A stretch of DNA of 51,159 bases from Sulfurimonadaceae bacterium (GCA_016744905.1 JADGDM010000012.1:1-51159), one strand, 5' to 3'; counted from the first letter of the stretch, positions 1-9,633 are shown. A program made the numbers and translations. Notes: generated from the sequence alone by a model not told the origin.

Positions 1-129
1 AACACTGACTTATATATTGACTGTCATATTTTTAAGTTGTATCTTCTTAGAGTTGATATTTTCTTACTGTGTTGGTTGTCAGGTTTATTTTATTATTAAA
101 AAAATATATCCAGGATTTATGGAAGCATA

Positions 130-534
130 ATGGCAGGTATCAGTTCTAAAGGTATCTACGGATTAGCGGCGATGCATGTACTCTCTCACGCAGTTAATGG
201 ACGAACCATGCAGGTTAAAGAAATCGCAGCAATGACAAAAATTTCTCATGCCTACTTAGAACAACTGCTTTCAAGCCTACGTAAAAGTTCTTTAGTTGAG
301 AGTACTCGTGGTGTAGGTGGTGGATTCAAACTGTCACGACCTGCGCATGAGATTACGGTTTTGGAGATAATGCTCTCCTTAGAAGGCGAGATCTGTAAGG
401 TTGGTTCAAAAGTTGGAGACAGTGTGATTTTAGAGTATTTTTGGGCGGATATGCAAGAAAAAGTTCAAGCACTTTTTTCACTAAAACTTTCTGAATTAGA
501 TCAATCTTATCAACCGTATCATTTTGATATTTAG
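130..534 (+). CDS. Rrf2-family transcriptional regulator without Fe-S cysteines
   Basis: A 134-residue winged-helix regulator of the Rrf2 family. The N-terminal half has the family pattern: SSKGIYGLAAM, then the recognition-helix region ISHAYLEQLLSSLRK, then the wing VESTRGVGGGFKLSRP near residues 55-75. IscR and NsrR carry three clustered cysteines for an Fe-S cluster at about residues 90-106. This protein has a single cysteine there (GEICKVG), so it probably does not bind a cluster and may sense something else, as CymR-type members do. The start is the first ATG. The gene stands alone and its stop overlaps by 3-4 bases the end of the convergent kinase gene. The 129 bases upstream are AT-rich and hold no gene I can support; they may hold its own operator. 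Family is clear, target genes unknown. Confidence 0.9.
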   Translation: MAGISSKGIYGLAAMHVLSHAVNGRTMQVKEIAAMTKISHAYLEQLLSSLRKSSLVESTRGVGGGFKLSRPAHEITVLEIMLSLEGEICKVGSKVGDSVILEYFWADMQEKVQALFSLKLSELDQSYQPYHFDI

Positions 535-2186
535 ATTTTATTGAGTAGTTTTTCTAAATTTTCTACTTCAAGAGGTTTGGCAAGAAAATCATTCATCCCA
601 GCATCAAAACAGAGGTCACGATCTTCTTTAAACGCATTTGCTGTAAGTGCCACAATAGTGATGTTTTTTAAATGATGCTCTTTTTCATAAATGCGAATAT
701 TTTTAGTCGCTTCTAAACCATCCATCACAGGCATACGCATATCCATTAAGATAAGGTCATAATCCTTATCTATACGCGCTTGAAAACAGAGTTGTCCATT
801 ATCAACGATAGTGACTTGGTGCCCCTTATTATGATCTTCAAGCATCAATTCGATTAACATTTGATTGGTTTTATTGTCTTCAGCAACAAGGATATTTAAG
901 CTTTTTTTAGAACTTTTATTCTGTATCTCTTCTTGCTGAGTTTTTTTGTATAACTTACTCTCTATTTCTAGTACAAAGTAAAAAAGTGATCCTTGATTTT
1001 CTTGTGTCTCTAGATGTATTTTTGAACCCATTAACTCAATCAACTGTTTAGAGATACTAAGTCCTAATCCAGTCCCTCCATACTCTTTGGTTGTAGAACT
1101 GTCCGCTTGTGTAAAAGCTTCAAAAATCTTTTTAGAATTATCTAAACTCATTCCTATCCCGTTATCTTGTATGGATATACACAAGTGTTTTAATGACTCC
1201 TTATATTCTAGAGTAACTGTTATCAATCCATGCTCTGGAGTGAATTTTATGGCATTACTTATGAGGTTCAACAAGACCTGCTTCAAACGTAAAAGATCTA
1301 CATTAAAAACGTAGTTTTCTAAATTAATTTTATTAAATGAGAATTGAATATTTTTTTCTAAGGCTTTTGCTTCATAAAGTTTCTCAGTGCCAATGAGCAC
1401 TTCATGTAGATGACTATACGCATAATCAAGCTCAAGTTTGTGTCCCTCAATTTTTGATATATCTAAGACATCATTGATCACACCCAAAAGATGTGTAGAG
1501 TTTTGAGAAATTATCTTAATTTGCTTTTTTTGAACGTTGTCTAAAGAACTTTTTTCTAACTGTTGTACAAACCCTAAAATGCCGTTTAGAGGCGTTCTTA
1601 TTTCATGAGACATATTGGCGATAAAGATGCTTTTCGCTTGATTTGCTTGTTCTTTAAGCTGTACCTGTGTTTGATAAGACTCTTTAAGTGTGATGAAATT
1701 TTTAAGCATTAAATATACAAAGTATGAGACGATGGCGTAAACAAGTAGAAAGGAGATGAAATGCTGGCGTTCATAATAAGTATTAATGATGTTTAAATAA
1801 TCCATCATACCGATTAAAACAATACCAAGCGCATGAGATACATTCAAATATATCGCTTCTTTGAGTGTTTTAGAGTAAGTAAAGACAAAAGCAATAAATA
1901 AAATAGACCAATAAATAGCTGTCATATAGACACCCGCAACCACAATGACGTAGAGTAGAAGTAGAGAGAACAGGGGTATAAATATTAGATAGGTCATCCT
2001 GAAGTTTTTATATATGAGTTGTATAAGCAGTGTTGAACTGATCATACCCATGGCTATAAAGATCCCACTTGTTGGTACTTTTTCATCAATGGATAGATAC
2101 AAAAGGACAATACCAATTAAAATAACAACGAGTGCATAGATAAATATTTTCTCTTTATGCTGTGTTTCTATCTCTTCTTGTGTCAT
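531..2186 (-). CDS. Membrane hybrid sensor histidine kinase (TM-HisKA-HATPase-REC)
   Basis: A 551-residue hybrid two-component kinase. Residues 12-165 hold about six hydrophobic membrane segments with almost no periplasmic loop, so the stimulus may be membrane-borne or intracellular. A short linker leads to the HisKA dimerisation helix with the phospho-acceptor His194 (SHEIRTPLNG), then a HATPase_c domain with the N box (NLISNAIKF, about 307-315) and G boxes ([14 protein letters not shown]). A C-terminal receiver follows, with phospho-acceptor Asp482 (MDMRMPVMDG) and the conserved Lys537. There is no HPt domain, so phosphate must pass to a separate HPt protein or return to the kinase. It is a single gene, convergent with the Rrf2 regulator. 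The ligand cannot be told from sequence. Confidence 0.93.
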   Translation of the reverse strand: MTQEEIETQHKEKIFIYALVVILIGIVLLYLSIDEKVPTSGIFIAMGMISSTLLIQLIYKNFRMTYLIFIPLFSLLLLYVIVVAGVYMTAIYWSILFIAFVFTYSKTLKEAIYLNVSHALGIVLIGMMDYLNIINTYYERQHFISFLLVYAIVSYFVYLMLKNFITLKESYQTQVQLKEQANQAKSIFIANMSHEIRTPLNGILGFVQQLEKSSLDNVQKKQIKIISQNSTHLLGVINDVLDISKIEGHKLELDYAYSHLHEVLIGTEKLYEAKALEKNIQFSFNKINLENYVFNVDLLRLKQVLLNLISNAIKFTPEHGLITVTLEYKESLKHLCISIQDNGIGMSLDNSKKIFEAFTQADSSTTKEYGGTGLGLSISKQLIELMGSKIHLETQENQGSLFYFVLEIESKLYKKTQQEEIQNKSSKKSLNILVAEDNKTNQMLIELMLEDHNKGHQVTIVDNGQLCFQARIDKDYDLILMDMRMPVMDGLEATKNIRIYEKEHHLKNITIVALTANAFKEDRDLCFDAGMNDFLAKPLEVENLEKLLNKI

Positions 2187-2321
2187 ATGAACTCTTTTAT
2201 ATTTATATAAACATTTTAGTGAAAAGAGATTAAATATACCTTTTTTATATAGTTTGTACTTATATAAATATTATTGACCAATTAAATTTAATTACTACTA
2301 TACCCATGCTGAGTTCATATT

Positions 2322-3764
2322 TCATCTTGCTGGAGAAGACTTGTGTAAAACAAAGACCGTCATGAAATTTAATCCCAAGCCTATTACCCCTGCATGAAAA
2401 CCAAAGATTTTATTTTCCAGCGCGCTGAGTAAAAAGGTAAGGGTGAAGATAAGTCCAACGAACAATCCTGCAAGGATAGTTTGCGGAGTGATATTTTTAA
2501 ACCAAACACCCAACATAATAGCCGGAGCAATCTGAACCAATATCTCTAACTTAATTTGAATGAGCCACCAAATGGTTGAGGGTAGGGAGATGGCAAGATA
2601 GACCATAAATGCCATCATGAGCCATGAAAATAATTTTCCTACATAAGCCAACTCTTTGTTACTTGCCTGTGGACGATTACGGTGATAGATATCTTGGGTG
2701 AAAAGTGAGGCAATGGCCAACATAGCAGAGTCAACTGTAGACATAATGGCGGCAACGGCGGCTGCGACAAAGAGGGTGATAACGTATTGCATTCCTGCAA
2801 TGTCTACGATATTTGAGAGCATGAGTAAGATGATCTGTTCACTTTGTGTTTTATCCAAATCTGGAAAATGCGCCGCACCGATAATGGCGATAACGATCAA
2901 GGGAAGGGTGGTCAAAAAAGGCATGATAATCATCAACTGAAAAGAGCGCTTTAATGTCTGTTCATTTTTAGCCGAGTAGATACGTTGAATGGCTTGTGGA
3001 TAGACTGAAATACCAAAAAATATCAGTAGTAAAACACTGAGCCATTTTATCTGTTGCATCCCTGTTGGGTTTTCATAAAAATCACTGCGCAATGTTTGTA
3101 AGATTTGTGTTGCCTCTTCTACCGTACCGTAGTGATGCCAAATGACCACAAATATGATGAGTACACCGATAAATAGTAAAACCCCTTGAATGGCATCTGT
3201 CCACGCTACGGAACGCATTCCTCCGAGTGTTTCATAAATGACCATGATTATCGCCATTAAGATAATAGACTGAGCAAATCCCAGGTATCCACCTGTGACC
3301 ATTTCCACAATGTATCCGATGGCCTTAAGGTTGGTCAGCATATAGTTTGCTAGGGCAAAGATGCCAATAGCGATAACAAGATAGGTGAGAAGGTTATGTT
3401 TATATCGGTAATCAATATAGTCACCAATAGTGATGAAGTTGTGTTTTTTAGCTAAGACATAAAGCCGTGGGGCGTAGATCATATATCCTGCGACAATCGC
3501 AATCATAAAGGTTACAGCAACTAAGAAAAACCATCCACCGCGGTACGTGCTTCCTGCAAAACCGATGAGTGAATTTCCACTGTATTGCGTAGCATACATA
3601 GTGAGAAAAAGGATACCCACACCAAAACCACCACCAGCGAGATAAAAGTCTCCCATAGAGTCATTTTTAGAAGCGATCTTACCCGCAACACCCACTAAAA
3701 TCAACGAAGCAAGATAAGCAAAAAGAAAGTAGATTCCTCCTTGAGTCAGTAGCGCGCTACTCAT
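2322..3764 (-). CDS. Sodium:solute symporter (SSS family)
   Basis: A 480-residue inner-membrane secondary transporter of the sodium:solute symporter family (PutP/PanF-like, LeuT fold), with about 13 hydrophobic helices. Family marks are GDFYLAGGG near the N-terminus, TQYSGNSLIGFAGSTYRGG, the ETLGGMRSVAWTDAIQGVLL block, and AAAVAAIMSTVDSAMLAIASLF, which corresponds to the sodium-binding region of the family. I start it at the ATG giving MSSALL: this overlaps the stop of the upstream 60-residue membrane protein by 8 bases, fitting translational coupling. A longer reading from 3806 would run through that gene. It is the last gene of the operon that begins with FIST. The substrate is not evident; the DcaP-like porin in the operon hints at organic acids or amino acids, which is inference. 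Confidence 0.92.
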   Translation of the reverse strand: MSSALLTQGGIYFLFAYLASLILVGVAGKIASKNDSMGDFYLAGGGFGVGILFLTMYATQYSGNSLIGFAGSTYRGGWFFLVAVTFMIAIVAGYMIYAPRLYVLAKKHNFITIGDYIDYRYKHNLLTYLVIAIGIFALANYMLTNLKAIGYIVEMVTGGYLGFAQSIILMAIIMVIYETLGGMRSVAWTDAIQGVLLFIGVLIIFVVIWHHYGTVEEATQILQTLRSDFYENPTGMQQIKWLSVLLLIFFGISVYPQAIQRIYSAKNEQTLKRSFQLMIIMPFLTTLPLIVIAIIGAAHFPDLDKTQSEQIILLMLSNIVDIAGMQYVITLFVAAAVAAIMSTVDSAMLAIASLFTQDIYHRNRPQASNKELAYVGKLFSWLMMAFMVYLAISLPSTIWWLIQIKLEILVQIAPAIMLGVWFKNITPQTILAGLFVGLIFTLTFLLSALENKIFGFHAGVIGLGLNFMTVFVLHKSSPAR

Positions 3765-3939
3765 CTTCACTCTCTTTGAGTGCATTCCAGTTTTTTTCAA
3801 TAGCAAGGATCAACATCAAAGCAAACACCGCAGTAAAAAATAGAGACATAATTCCCCAAAGTGGAAGACCAAAATAGACCTTAGCACTGAAAAGGGGGAT
3901 GGTGAGAAGTAGGGCAATAAAAGAGAGTTTAAAAATCAT
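3757..3939 (-). CDS. Small two-helix membrane protein, likely symporter accessory subunit
   Basis: A 60-residue protein with two hydrophobic segments (about residues 3-20 and 26-47) and an acidic tail (ESEDE). It lies between the DcaP-like porin (11-base overlap) and the SSS symporter (8-base overlap). Small two-helix proteins directly upstream of SSS-family transporters are a recurrent arrangement; several DUF families (such as DUF997, DUF3311 and DUF4212) are of this kind. I infer that it is a small accessory subunit of the symporter, but I cannot place it in a named family from sequence alone. The tight overlaps on both sides make a real coding region likely. Confidence 0.8.
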   Translation of the reverse strand: MIFKLSFIALLLTIPLFSAKVYFGLPLWGIMSLFFTAVFALMLILAIEKNWNALKESEDE

Positions 3940-5122
3940 AACGCACCAACAGTGTCAGCATGTCTACATCTCCACGGTCTCCACTTTCAACATAACGTAT
4001 ACCTTTTGAATACTCTAGTCCACTGAGCATATTTTTGAGTGGGGTCCAGAGTAGATTGAGTTGTGCGCCATATATCTCTTTATTGATTTTACTGAGGTCT
4101 TGGGTATTTTGGAGTGTATTTTGTGTGCCGCTATAAGACAGAGCAATATTTGAACGTAATTTTTTATTCCAGAAATGTCGATATCCGATAAAGGCTCCAT
4201 AAGAAGGGTCTAAAGTGATATGACCACTGTCACTAAGCTCTCCTGCACTAAAGGCATTAAAAGAGAGATATCTTCCCATGCCTATACCATATTGAGCATT
4301 GAGTCTTATATCATCGAGTCCATGAATTTTCCACTTTAGTGAAGCATTGACTCCTAAACCTAAGGCTCGGTCTTGTGAGTTTGTATTGCCATTTGTAATG
4401 TCGGTGTAGTCTTGATTGATGTAGCGCGCCAAAAAGGCTATACTCATCTCACCAAAACTTGGGTAGTAACGTAAACGGGTAATAAAATCAGGAACTATGT
4501 CATCTTGGGGTGTGATAATGGCACCACTTGAGTCAGTTAAAGTGGTTTCAGGCTGTTCAAATGAGAAGTCATAACTCACTGCGTCCGTATCTATAGTGTA
4601 CCTGATAAGTGGTTGACGTACAAAGGTATGGTTGATTGGAAAAGTGATGGTATCAAGGGTAACACTGGAGTTAAAAGCAGAGTTGGTCTGGCCGATGGTA
4701 AAGCCAGCGAGTTCAAAGTAGGCGTGACGCAGTCTAAGGTTATGTGAGTTGGTGACTGTTTCTGTTCCTGATGAGCCTAAAAAATCTGTCTCAATTAAGG
4801 CGCGCACAACACCATACTCTGTTGGGGTACGTGTTTTTACCCAAAAGCGACTGTCACGTGCACTCATAATGAGTTGTCCATTTTCACCTTGTGCGGACAT
4901 AGGGATTCTTCCTGCATAAAAAGCACCCTCAGGCCAGCCATAAATAGCATGCAGTTGAATACGTCCACCGACACTTAAAACTGTCTTTTTATTTTTAAGT
5001 TCCAGCACCCCTTGCTGTTCCATAGGTGCCTCTTGCCCACGAACATCATCAACAATATAGTCGGTTTCTTGACTGAACAGTAAGCTTGTTAAAAGGCTTA
5101 ATAGAAAAAGTGTTCTATTCAT
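3929..5122 (-). CDS. DcaP-like outer-membrane porin
   Basis: A 397-residue exported protein. Residues 1-18 form a signal peptide ending LLFSQ. The mature part has the alternating pattern of a beta-barrel and ends in the aromatic YDF, typical of BAM-inserted barrels. The block VGGRIQLHAIYG, the R/W/V-rich SRFWVKTRTPTEYG and the ETDFLG strand followed by LRLRHAYFELAGFTIGQTNSAF match the DcaP trimeric porin group. DcaP proteins form outer-membrane channels, and dicarboxylate uptake has been proposed for the Acinetobacter founder. The gene overlaps the upstream lipoprotein gene by 8 bases and the downstream small membrane protein by 11. With the symporter it would give a path across both membranes for one solute (inference). 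Confidence 0.85.
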   Translation of the reverse strand: MNRTLFLLSLLTSLLFSQETDYIVDDVRGQEAPMEQQGVLELKNKKTVLSVGGRIQLHAIYGWPEGAFYAGRIPMSAQGENGQLIMSARDSRFWVKTRTPTEYGVVRALIETDFLGSSGTETVTNSHNLRLRHAYFELAGFTIGQTNSAFNSSVTLDTITFPINHTFVRQPLIRYTIDTDAVSYDFSFEQPETTLTDSSGAIITPQDDIVPDFITRLRYYPSFGEMSIAFLARYINQDYTDITNGNTNSQDRALGLGVNASLKWKIHGLDDIRLNAQYGIGMGRYLSFNAFSAGELSDSGHITLDPSYGAFIGYRHFWNKKLRSNIALSYSGTQNTLQNTQDLSKINKEIYGAQLNLLWTPLKNMLSGLEYSKGIRYVESGDRGDVDMLTLLVRYDF

Positions 5123-5573
5123 GCAATGAACCTATATATGTATGACAACTGGTACAAGTCTTTTCTAGTCGCTGCAGCTGTCCTGAAAGCCTTTCAAGTT
5201 CATAAAAGTCGGCACTTTTTTTAATCACACGTGCGTTATTTTGTAACTCATTAGCAAAGAGTGCAAAGTCATCAATATTGGCGAGAGGATATCTTTTATT
5301 TAGTGCCGCTTTATCTACTTTTTTCAGAGATTTGGAAAGATTTGAAACTACGGCACTGAGGGATAGTGCATAACGACGACGAATATCATCACGCTCAAGC
5401 TCACTTTTCGTTCTATCATAGATCACCATATCAAGTTCTTGAATTAAAAAGTCTAGTTTTTCTGCCTCTTTCATATGGATCTTGGCATAGGCAATATGGT
5501 CACCATTAGAAAGCTTTTTAGAGCTACAAGCATTAAACAATAGTACAGTGAGTGTTAAAAATATTAGTTTCAT
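5115..5573 (-). CDS. Lipoprotein with C-terminal CXXCH haem motif (cytochrome c'-like)
   Basis: A 152-residue lipoprotein. The chosen ATG gives MKLIFLTLTVLLFNAC, a lipoprotein signal with lipobox FNAC and acylated Cys16. Starting 9 codons earlier at 5600 would spoil the signal and overlap the kinase gene. The mature region is almost all charged helix, and near the end lies CTSCH (residues 140-144), a covalent haem c attachment motif. A helical bundle with a C-terminal CXXCH is the layout of class II cytochromes (c', c556 type), although this protein is not an obvious match to a named family. It starts 4 bases after the kinase stop and overlaps the porin start by 8. Its role beside a kinase and a porin is unknown; redox sensing or ligand binding at a membrane surface is possible. 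Confidence 0.8.
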   Translation of the reverse strand: MKLIFLTLTVLLFNACSSKKLSNGDHIAYAKIHMKEAEKLDFLIQELDMVIYDRTKSELERDDIRRRYALSLSAVVSNLSKSLKKVDKAALNKRYPLANIDDFALFANELQNNARVIKKSADFYELERLSGQLQRLEKTCTSCHTYIGSLHE

Positions 5574-5577
5574 AGGA

Positions 5578-8418
5578 TTAATTGTACTGATTTTTAACAT
5601 AAGTAGAAATTAATAAAAAATGCTCTTCCAGAGCTTTTGCGCCACTACTGTAATCATAATCCTCATTTTGTATAGCCATACTCTCAATCACTTTAGCTGT
5701 CTCACCAATATGTGTAAAGTTAAGAGTTAATGACGAACTTTTAAGATCATGTGCCGCATTTTTAATATCATCAAAATTATTGGTTTTGATACCATTATTT
5801 AGTTTTTCTAGTAGACGTTGAGCACTCTCTTCATAACTTAGAAACAGTCTTTTGATGATTTTATCAGGAAATTTTGTCTGTTTTTTAGTACTCTCAATCG
5901 CATCTTCGATATAACTACTACTTGGTTGAAAGTCACTACTGTTAGGCTTGTCTTCATCGGTGCTTTTTTCTTTATCCATCGTGGTATAGTGTTCTAAGAC
6001 CCGCTCTAACTCTTCAATAACAATAGGCTTAGCCAAATAATCATCCATTCCAAGGGCTAAAAATCGTTCTCTGTCTCCTTGTAAGGCATTGGCTGTGACC
6101 GCGATGATAGGAATTTTATAACCAAGTTCACGCAGTTTGATAGTAGCACTCTCTCCATCAAGTACAGGCATGTTAATATCCATAAAGATAAGATCAAATT
6201 CATTGCCTAAGATAATTTTATCTATGGCTATCTGTCCATTATTGGCAAATTCAAAATATATACCTTCATAATTAGACAATAACTCTTCAAGGAGAATCTG
6301 ATTGACCTCATAATCTTCAGCAATTAAAATACGAAGTTTATAGGTTTGAATATTTTGATCTTCAGTAGAAGGTTTCATAATAAAATTGGCTTCTAAAAGA
6401 ATATTGTAAAGTTGAGAAGGGCACTCATTATATCGTTGAATGATGTTGATATTGTCATTTTCTAAACTCTCGTTGGCATCGGGGTCAAGTAAAATAGTTT
6501 TTAGATTACTGTTAATATTTTCTAAGGTTTGAATAGAAGAGGTGATAATGAGTTCAATGTTTGGAAATTTATCTTTAATATTTATAATCTCGTGCGGTTT
6601 ACATAGTGAAAATTCAACATTAAAAGAGCTGAGTTGATTAATGGTATTGAGTGTCTGTGAATCTGCATTATCGACTATGACCAAGTTTCTATTTTCGAGG
6701 TGATGTGCAAGAGTCTCAACAGGAGTGCCCTTACTGAGTTTAAGATCAAAATAAAATTCACTTCCTTCATTCTCTTTTGAAGCGATACAAAGCTCTCCGC
6801 CCATCAGTTCAACCAATGACTTTGAGATACTTAGACCCAGACCTGTACCCCCAAATTGACGGGTAGTTGAAGAATCTGCTTGTGAGAAGGGTTGTAATAT
6901 TTTAGACTGTTTTTCTGGTGCAATACCAATACCTGTATCTTTAACACCAAAACGAATAAACTCAAAGTTTTCATACGTTCTTAATTTTTTAACTTCAACA
7001 ATAATGGTTCCATGCTCTGGAGTAAACTTAATGGCATTATTTATAAGATTTTGCATCACTTGACGAACGTGTAAATCATCAACGCTCAGTGACTCACTTA
7101 AGGTCTCATCAATACGTATCTGAAAAGAGATATTTTTATTTCTTGCCTGTGGCATAAAAGACATAAAAGATTTTTCAAACTCAATAAAAGGATTGATCTC
7201 AACAAAGTCACTCTGCATATGACCACTCTCTATTTTTGAAAAATCTAGAATATCATTAACTATGACTAGAAGTGTATTCATAGAAGATTGGGTGATATCA
7301 AGATATTTTTTCTGTCTCTCATCCAAAACCGTTTTGCTCAGGAGTTGAATAAATCCTGATATTCCATTCATAGGCGTACGTATCTCATGAGACATATTGG
7401 CTAAGAACTCACTCTTAGCGCGCTGCGCCGCCTCCGCTTCTTCACGGATACGTTCGATCTCTGTGATGTCCGAAAAAGTAGAAAGGACATAGTTTTTACC
7501 ATCTAAGAGTATTTCGCGTGCACGTACATTAAAGATAACTTGCTTGTTTTGTGTATCATTAATAAGTGCTTTGTGGACACGATTTGGATAGCTTAATATA
7601 TCTTCAGCCCAGTAGTGATCGTCTGTACTGGTTTTAAGATATCCCTCTTTTTCTATAAAAAGTTCACAAATACAGGCATGTTCTTGATGAAAGTCTTCAA
7701 AATCTTTAAAACCACTAACATCATAAAATTTTTGATTGGCTTGGACAACACCGGTATGATCATCAGAGATTATAATCATACTCTCTTGAGAATTCATAAT
7801 CTGTTCAGAACGTTCTAAAAGATGTGCACGTTCTTTTTCAAGTAACACTTGATCCGTTATCTCTTCTCTAAGTGCCATATACTCAATAATCTCACCATGG
7901 GTGTCTAAAATAGGAATGACGGTTGATCGAACATAATAAAGTACGCCACTTTTTGTAATATTTGAGATGGTACCTTTCCATATCTTTTTTGATTTTATGG
8001 TAGACCATAGCTCTTCAAAAGAAGAACTGGGCATATTTGGATCACGTATCACATTATGAGGTTGTCCAATTAACTCTTCTTCACTATATCCACTGAGTTG
8101 ACAAAAAGTTTTATTGGCATAGGTAATTATACCGTTGAGATCTGTCTTTGAGACAATCATACTGGCATCTATAGCGTGTTTATACTGCTGGAGGAGATTG
8201 AGCATTTCAACATTTTGATCTTGAATCATTTTATTGGCGCTGGTGAGTTCATCTGAATTAACATGTAAGGTACGTTCTAAAAAACTTTTTTCTTGATCAA
8301 AAGTATCATAACTTAGGTCAATGCTCTCTAACAGCTTTTGTGTCTCAGGTGACAGAGTGCTAAGGTCATACTCTTTTCCAAAAGCCCGTTTAATTTGTCG
8401 TTGAAGTAATCGATGCAT
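5578..8418 (-). CDS. Cytosolic hybrid histidine kinase with PAS, REC and HPt domains
   Basis: A 946-residue hybrid kinase with no membrane segment. Order: N-terminal helical region (1-80); PAS 1 (about 80-190, [16 protein letters not shown], ending in a PAC-like ALREEITDQ); PAS 2 (about 205-320); HisKA with His344 ([10 protein letters not shown]); HATPase_c (N box about 457-465, GGTGLGLS 523-530); a degenerate receiver-like segment (about 588-680) lacking the acidic pocket; an intact receiver with Asp747 ([10 protein letters not shown]) and Lys797; and an HPt domain with His890 (AAHDLKSSS). It therefore carries a complete phosphorelay and can hand phosphate to a separate receiver protein. It starts 9 bases after the FIST gene, so FIST is the likely sensory partner. 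The divergent REC-HD-GYP regulator is the nearest free receiver (inference). Confidence 0.93.
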   Translation of the reverse strand: MHRLLQRQIKRAFGKEYDLSTLSPETQKLLESIDLSYDTFDQEKSFLERTLHVNSDELTSANKMIQDQNVEMLNLLQQYKHAIDASMIVSKTDLNGIITYANKTFCQLSGYSEEELIGQPHNVIRDPNMPSSSFEELWSTIKSKKIWKGTISNITKSGVLYYVRSTVIPILDTHGEIIEYMALREEITDQVLLEKERAHLLERSEQIMNSQESMIIISDDHTGVVQANQKFYDVSGFKDFEDFHQEHACICELFIEKEGYLKTSTDDHYWAEDILSYPNRVHKALINDTQNKQVIFNVRAREILLDGKNYVLSTFSDITEIERIREEAEAAQRAKSEFLANMSHEIRTPMNGISGFIQLLSKTVLDERQKKYLDITQSSMNTLLVIVNDILDFSKIESGHMQSDFVEINPFIEFEKSFMSFMPQARNKNISFQIRIDETLSESLSVDDLHVRQVMQNLINNAIKFTPEHGTIIVEVKKLRTYENFEFIRFGVKDTGIGIAPEKQSKILQPFSQADSSTTRQFGGTGLGLSISKSLVELMGGELCIASKENEGSEFYFDLKLSKGTPVETLAHHLENRNLVIVDNADSQTLNTINQLSSFNVEFSLCKPHEIINIKDKFPNIELIITSSIQTLENINSNLKTILLDPDANESLENDNINIIQRYNECPSQLYNILLEANFIMKPSTEDQNIQTYKLRILIAEDYEVNQILLEELLSNYEGIYFEFANNGQIAIDKIILGNEFDLIFMDINMPVLDGESATIKLRELGYKIPIIAVTANALQGDRERFLALGMDDYLAKPIVIEELERVLEHYTTMDKEKSTDEDKPNSSDFQPSSSYIEDAIESTKKQTKFPDKIIKRLFLSYEESAQRLLEKLNNGIKTNNFDDIKNAAHDLKSSSLTLNFTHIGETAKVIESMAIQNEDYDYSSGAKALEEHFLLISTYVKNQYN

Positions 8419-8427
8419 GGTGTTGCC

Positions 8428-9561
8428 TTAGTCTTCGTATATGACGGTTAATGTCATCGTCTGGTTGTGGAGTTGACAGTTTAACAACTGATCTGAGAAA
8501 GGGGCAAGTTCACCATAAGAGTAAAAGCCGGTAAGATGAACATTTTCACCTACTGTCTCTTCAATAATCTCTAACTCTTCATCAGTGAGTTGATTCATAA
8601 CCAGTTTCCTTCCGATGCAGCTGACTACCAAACCTAAGGCTGTTTTATCATTTGCTTGAACGATACTTTTTGCTGCCTTCTCACTTCCATCAATTAATCC
8701 ATCAACATTACTTTTCATCAGTTTGGCCAAACTTCCTTGAGGAACATCTCCTGCGAAGGTCATGGATTGTTTCTCTTCATCCACGGCCAGTACTGTACGG
8801 ATGATTTCGCTGTCAGTTTCATCTTTTTTGATACTCAATGGATAGCGAAGACCACTGCCTGGTAGGTCAGCAGCTGCATTGCCAAGGTAGCGTTTATAGA
8901 GTTGAAGTGCTGGTTCATTATCTATCTCATAAACAACATTGGCTACTGATTTTGTGATGACTCTTTGTGCACCAAAGTTATCCCATCCAGAAGAACATCC
9001 ACTACTTATATGTAAAGATTCCCCATAAAAGCCAAGGGCCAGCACACGTTTTTCTTTTGGTACATCATTCGCCATAATTAAGGTACGTTCAAAACGGGCA
9101 TCATCCCCTGCCAATCCCCCTGTAATGAGTATGGACTTTTGCACTTCATTAACACTTTTTGCTAAAACTGAACCGTTCATATTTAGACCATCGGAGATGA
9201 CAAAAATAGATTTTAAATTGTTTTTATCAAAATCTTTTACTAAGTTTTTTGATACTTCAGCAAGGTCATCCTCCGTATCAAAATCAACCACCTTCAGTTT
9301 GACACTGCTTTTTTCAAAACTGATTGCTGTGGCCACAATACTATGCTCACTTACTTGTGTGTCTAAAACATTGCCAGAAGAGGATGAACCTACAATATCT
9401 GCATTGGGATAGAGTTCTTTTAAATAATTATAATGCATAGGATCAGCAAAGGTATCCGTGTCTCCAAAGACCAGTACCAAATCAATCTGTTCTTTGTTTG
9501 AGAAGCTCTCTTCTTCATAGTTCCAAGTTTTATCATTAAAGTAAAGTGTTTCGATTTGCAT
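8428..9561 (-). CDS. FIST domain signal-transduction sensor
   Basis: A 377-residue protein with FIST_N followed by FIST_C. Family blocks are DLVLVFGD, ADIVGSSSSGNVLDTQV, the ITGGLAGDDARFERTLI segment of FIST_N, and in FIST_C the YKRYLG region, RYPLSI and the C-terminal HLTGFYSYGELAPF. FIST domains are sensory modules predicted from gene neighbourhoods to bind small ligands such as amino acids, and often lie beside kinases or chemotaxis proteins. No signal peptide or membrane segment is seen, so it should act in the cytoplasm. It is the first gene of the six-gene operon, 9 bases ahead of the hybrid kinase. A TATAAT about 30 bases upstream is its likely promoter. Confidence 0.92.
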   Translation of the reverse strand: MQIETLYFNDKTWNYEEESFSNKEQIDLVLVFGDTDTFADPMHYNYLKELYPNADIVGSSSSGNVLDTQVSEHSIVATAISFEKSSVKLKVVDFDTEDDLAEVSKNLVKDFDKNNLKSIFVISDGLNMNGSVLAKSVNEVQKSILITGGLAGDDARFERTLIMANDVPKEKRVLALGFYGESLHISSGCSSGWDNFGAQRVITKSVANVVYEIDNEPALQLYKRYLGNAAADLPGSGLRYPLSIKKDETDSEIIRTVLAVDEEKQSMTFAGDVPQGSLAKLMKSNVDGLIDGSEKAAKSIVQANDKTALGLVVSCIGRKLVMNQLTDEELEIIEETVGENVHLTGFYSYGELAPFSDQLLNCQLHNQTMTLTVIYED

Positions 9562-9591
9562 TGCCTATACCCCTAGAATCTTTTATGATAA

Positions 9592-9597
9592 ATTATA
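9592..9597 (-). promoter_or_regulatory. Putative -10 element of the FIST operon
   Basis: On the minus strand this reads TATAAT, followed downstream by a leader of about 23 bases before the FIST start codon. It lies in the 72-base gap between the divergent FIST and REC-HD-GYP genes, the only possible control region for the six-gene operon. Campylobacterota housekeeping promoters are often recognised mainly by their -10 box, so no -35 is required. Assigned by position and consensus only. Confidence 0.5.
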
Positions 9598-9633
9598 ACA
9601 CACCTTTAAAGAATTATGTGATAAAGTTGAAGC

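Noticed and set aside
2187-2321. AT-rich TTATATAAATATT-like repeats between the kinase and symporter genes
   Set aside because: Short, imperfect and explained by base composition; possibly kinase promoter sequence, but no clear element can be assigned.
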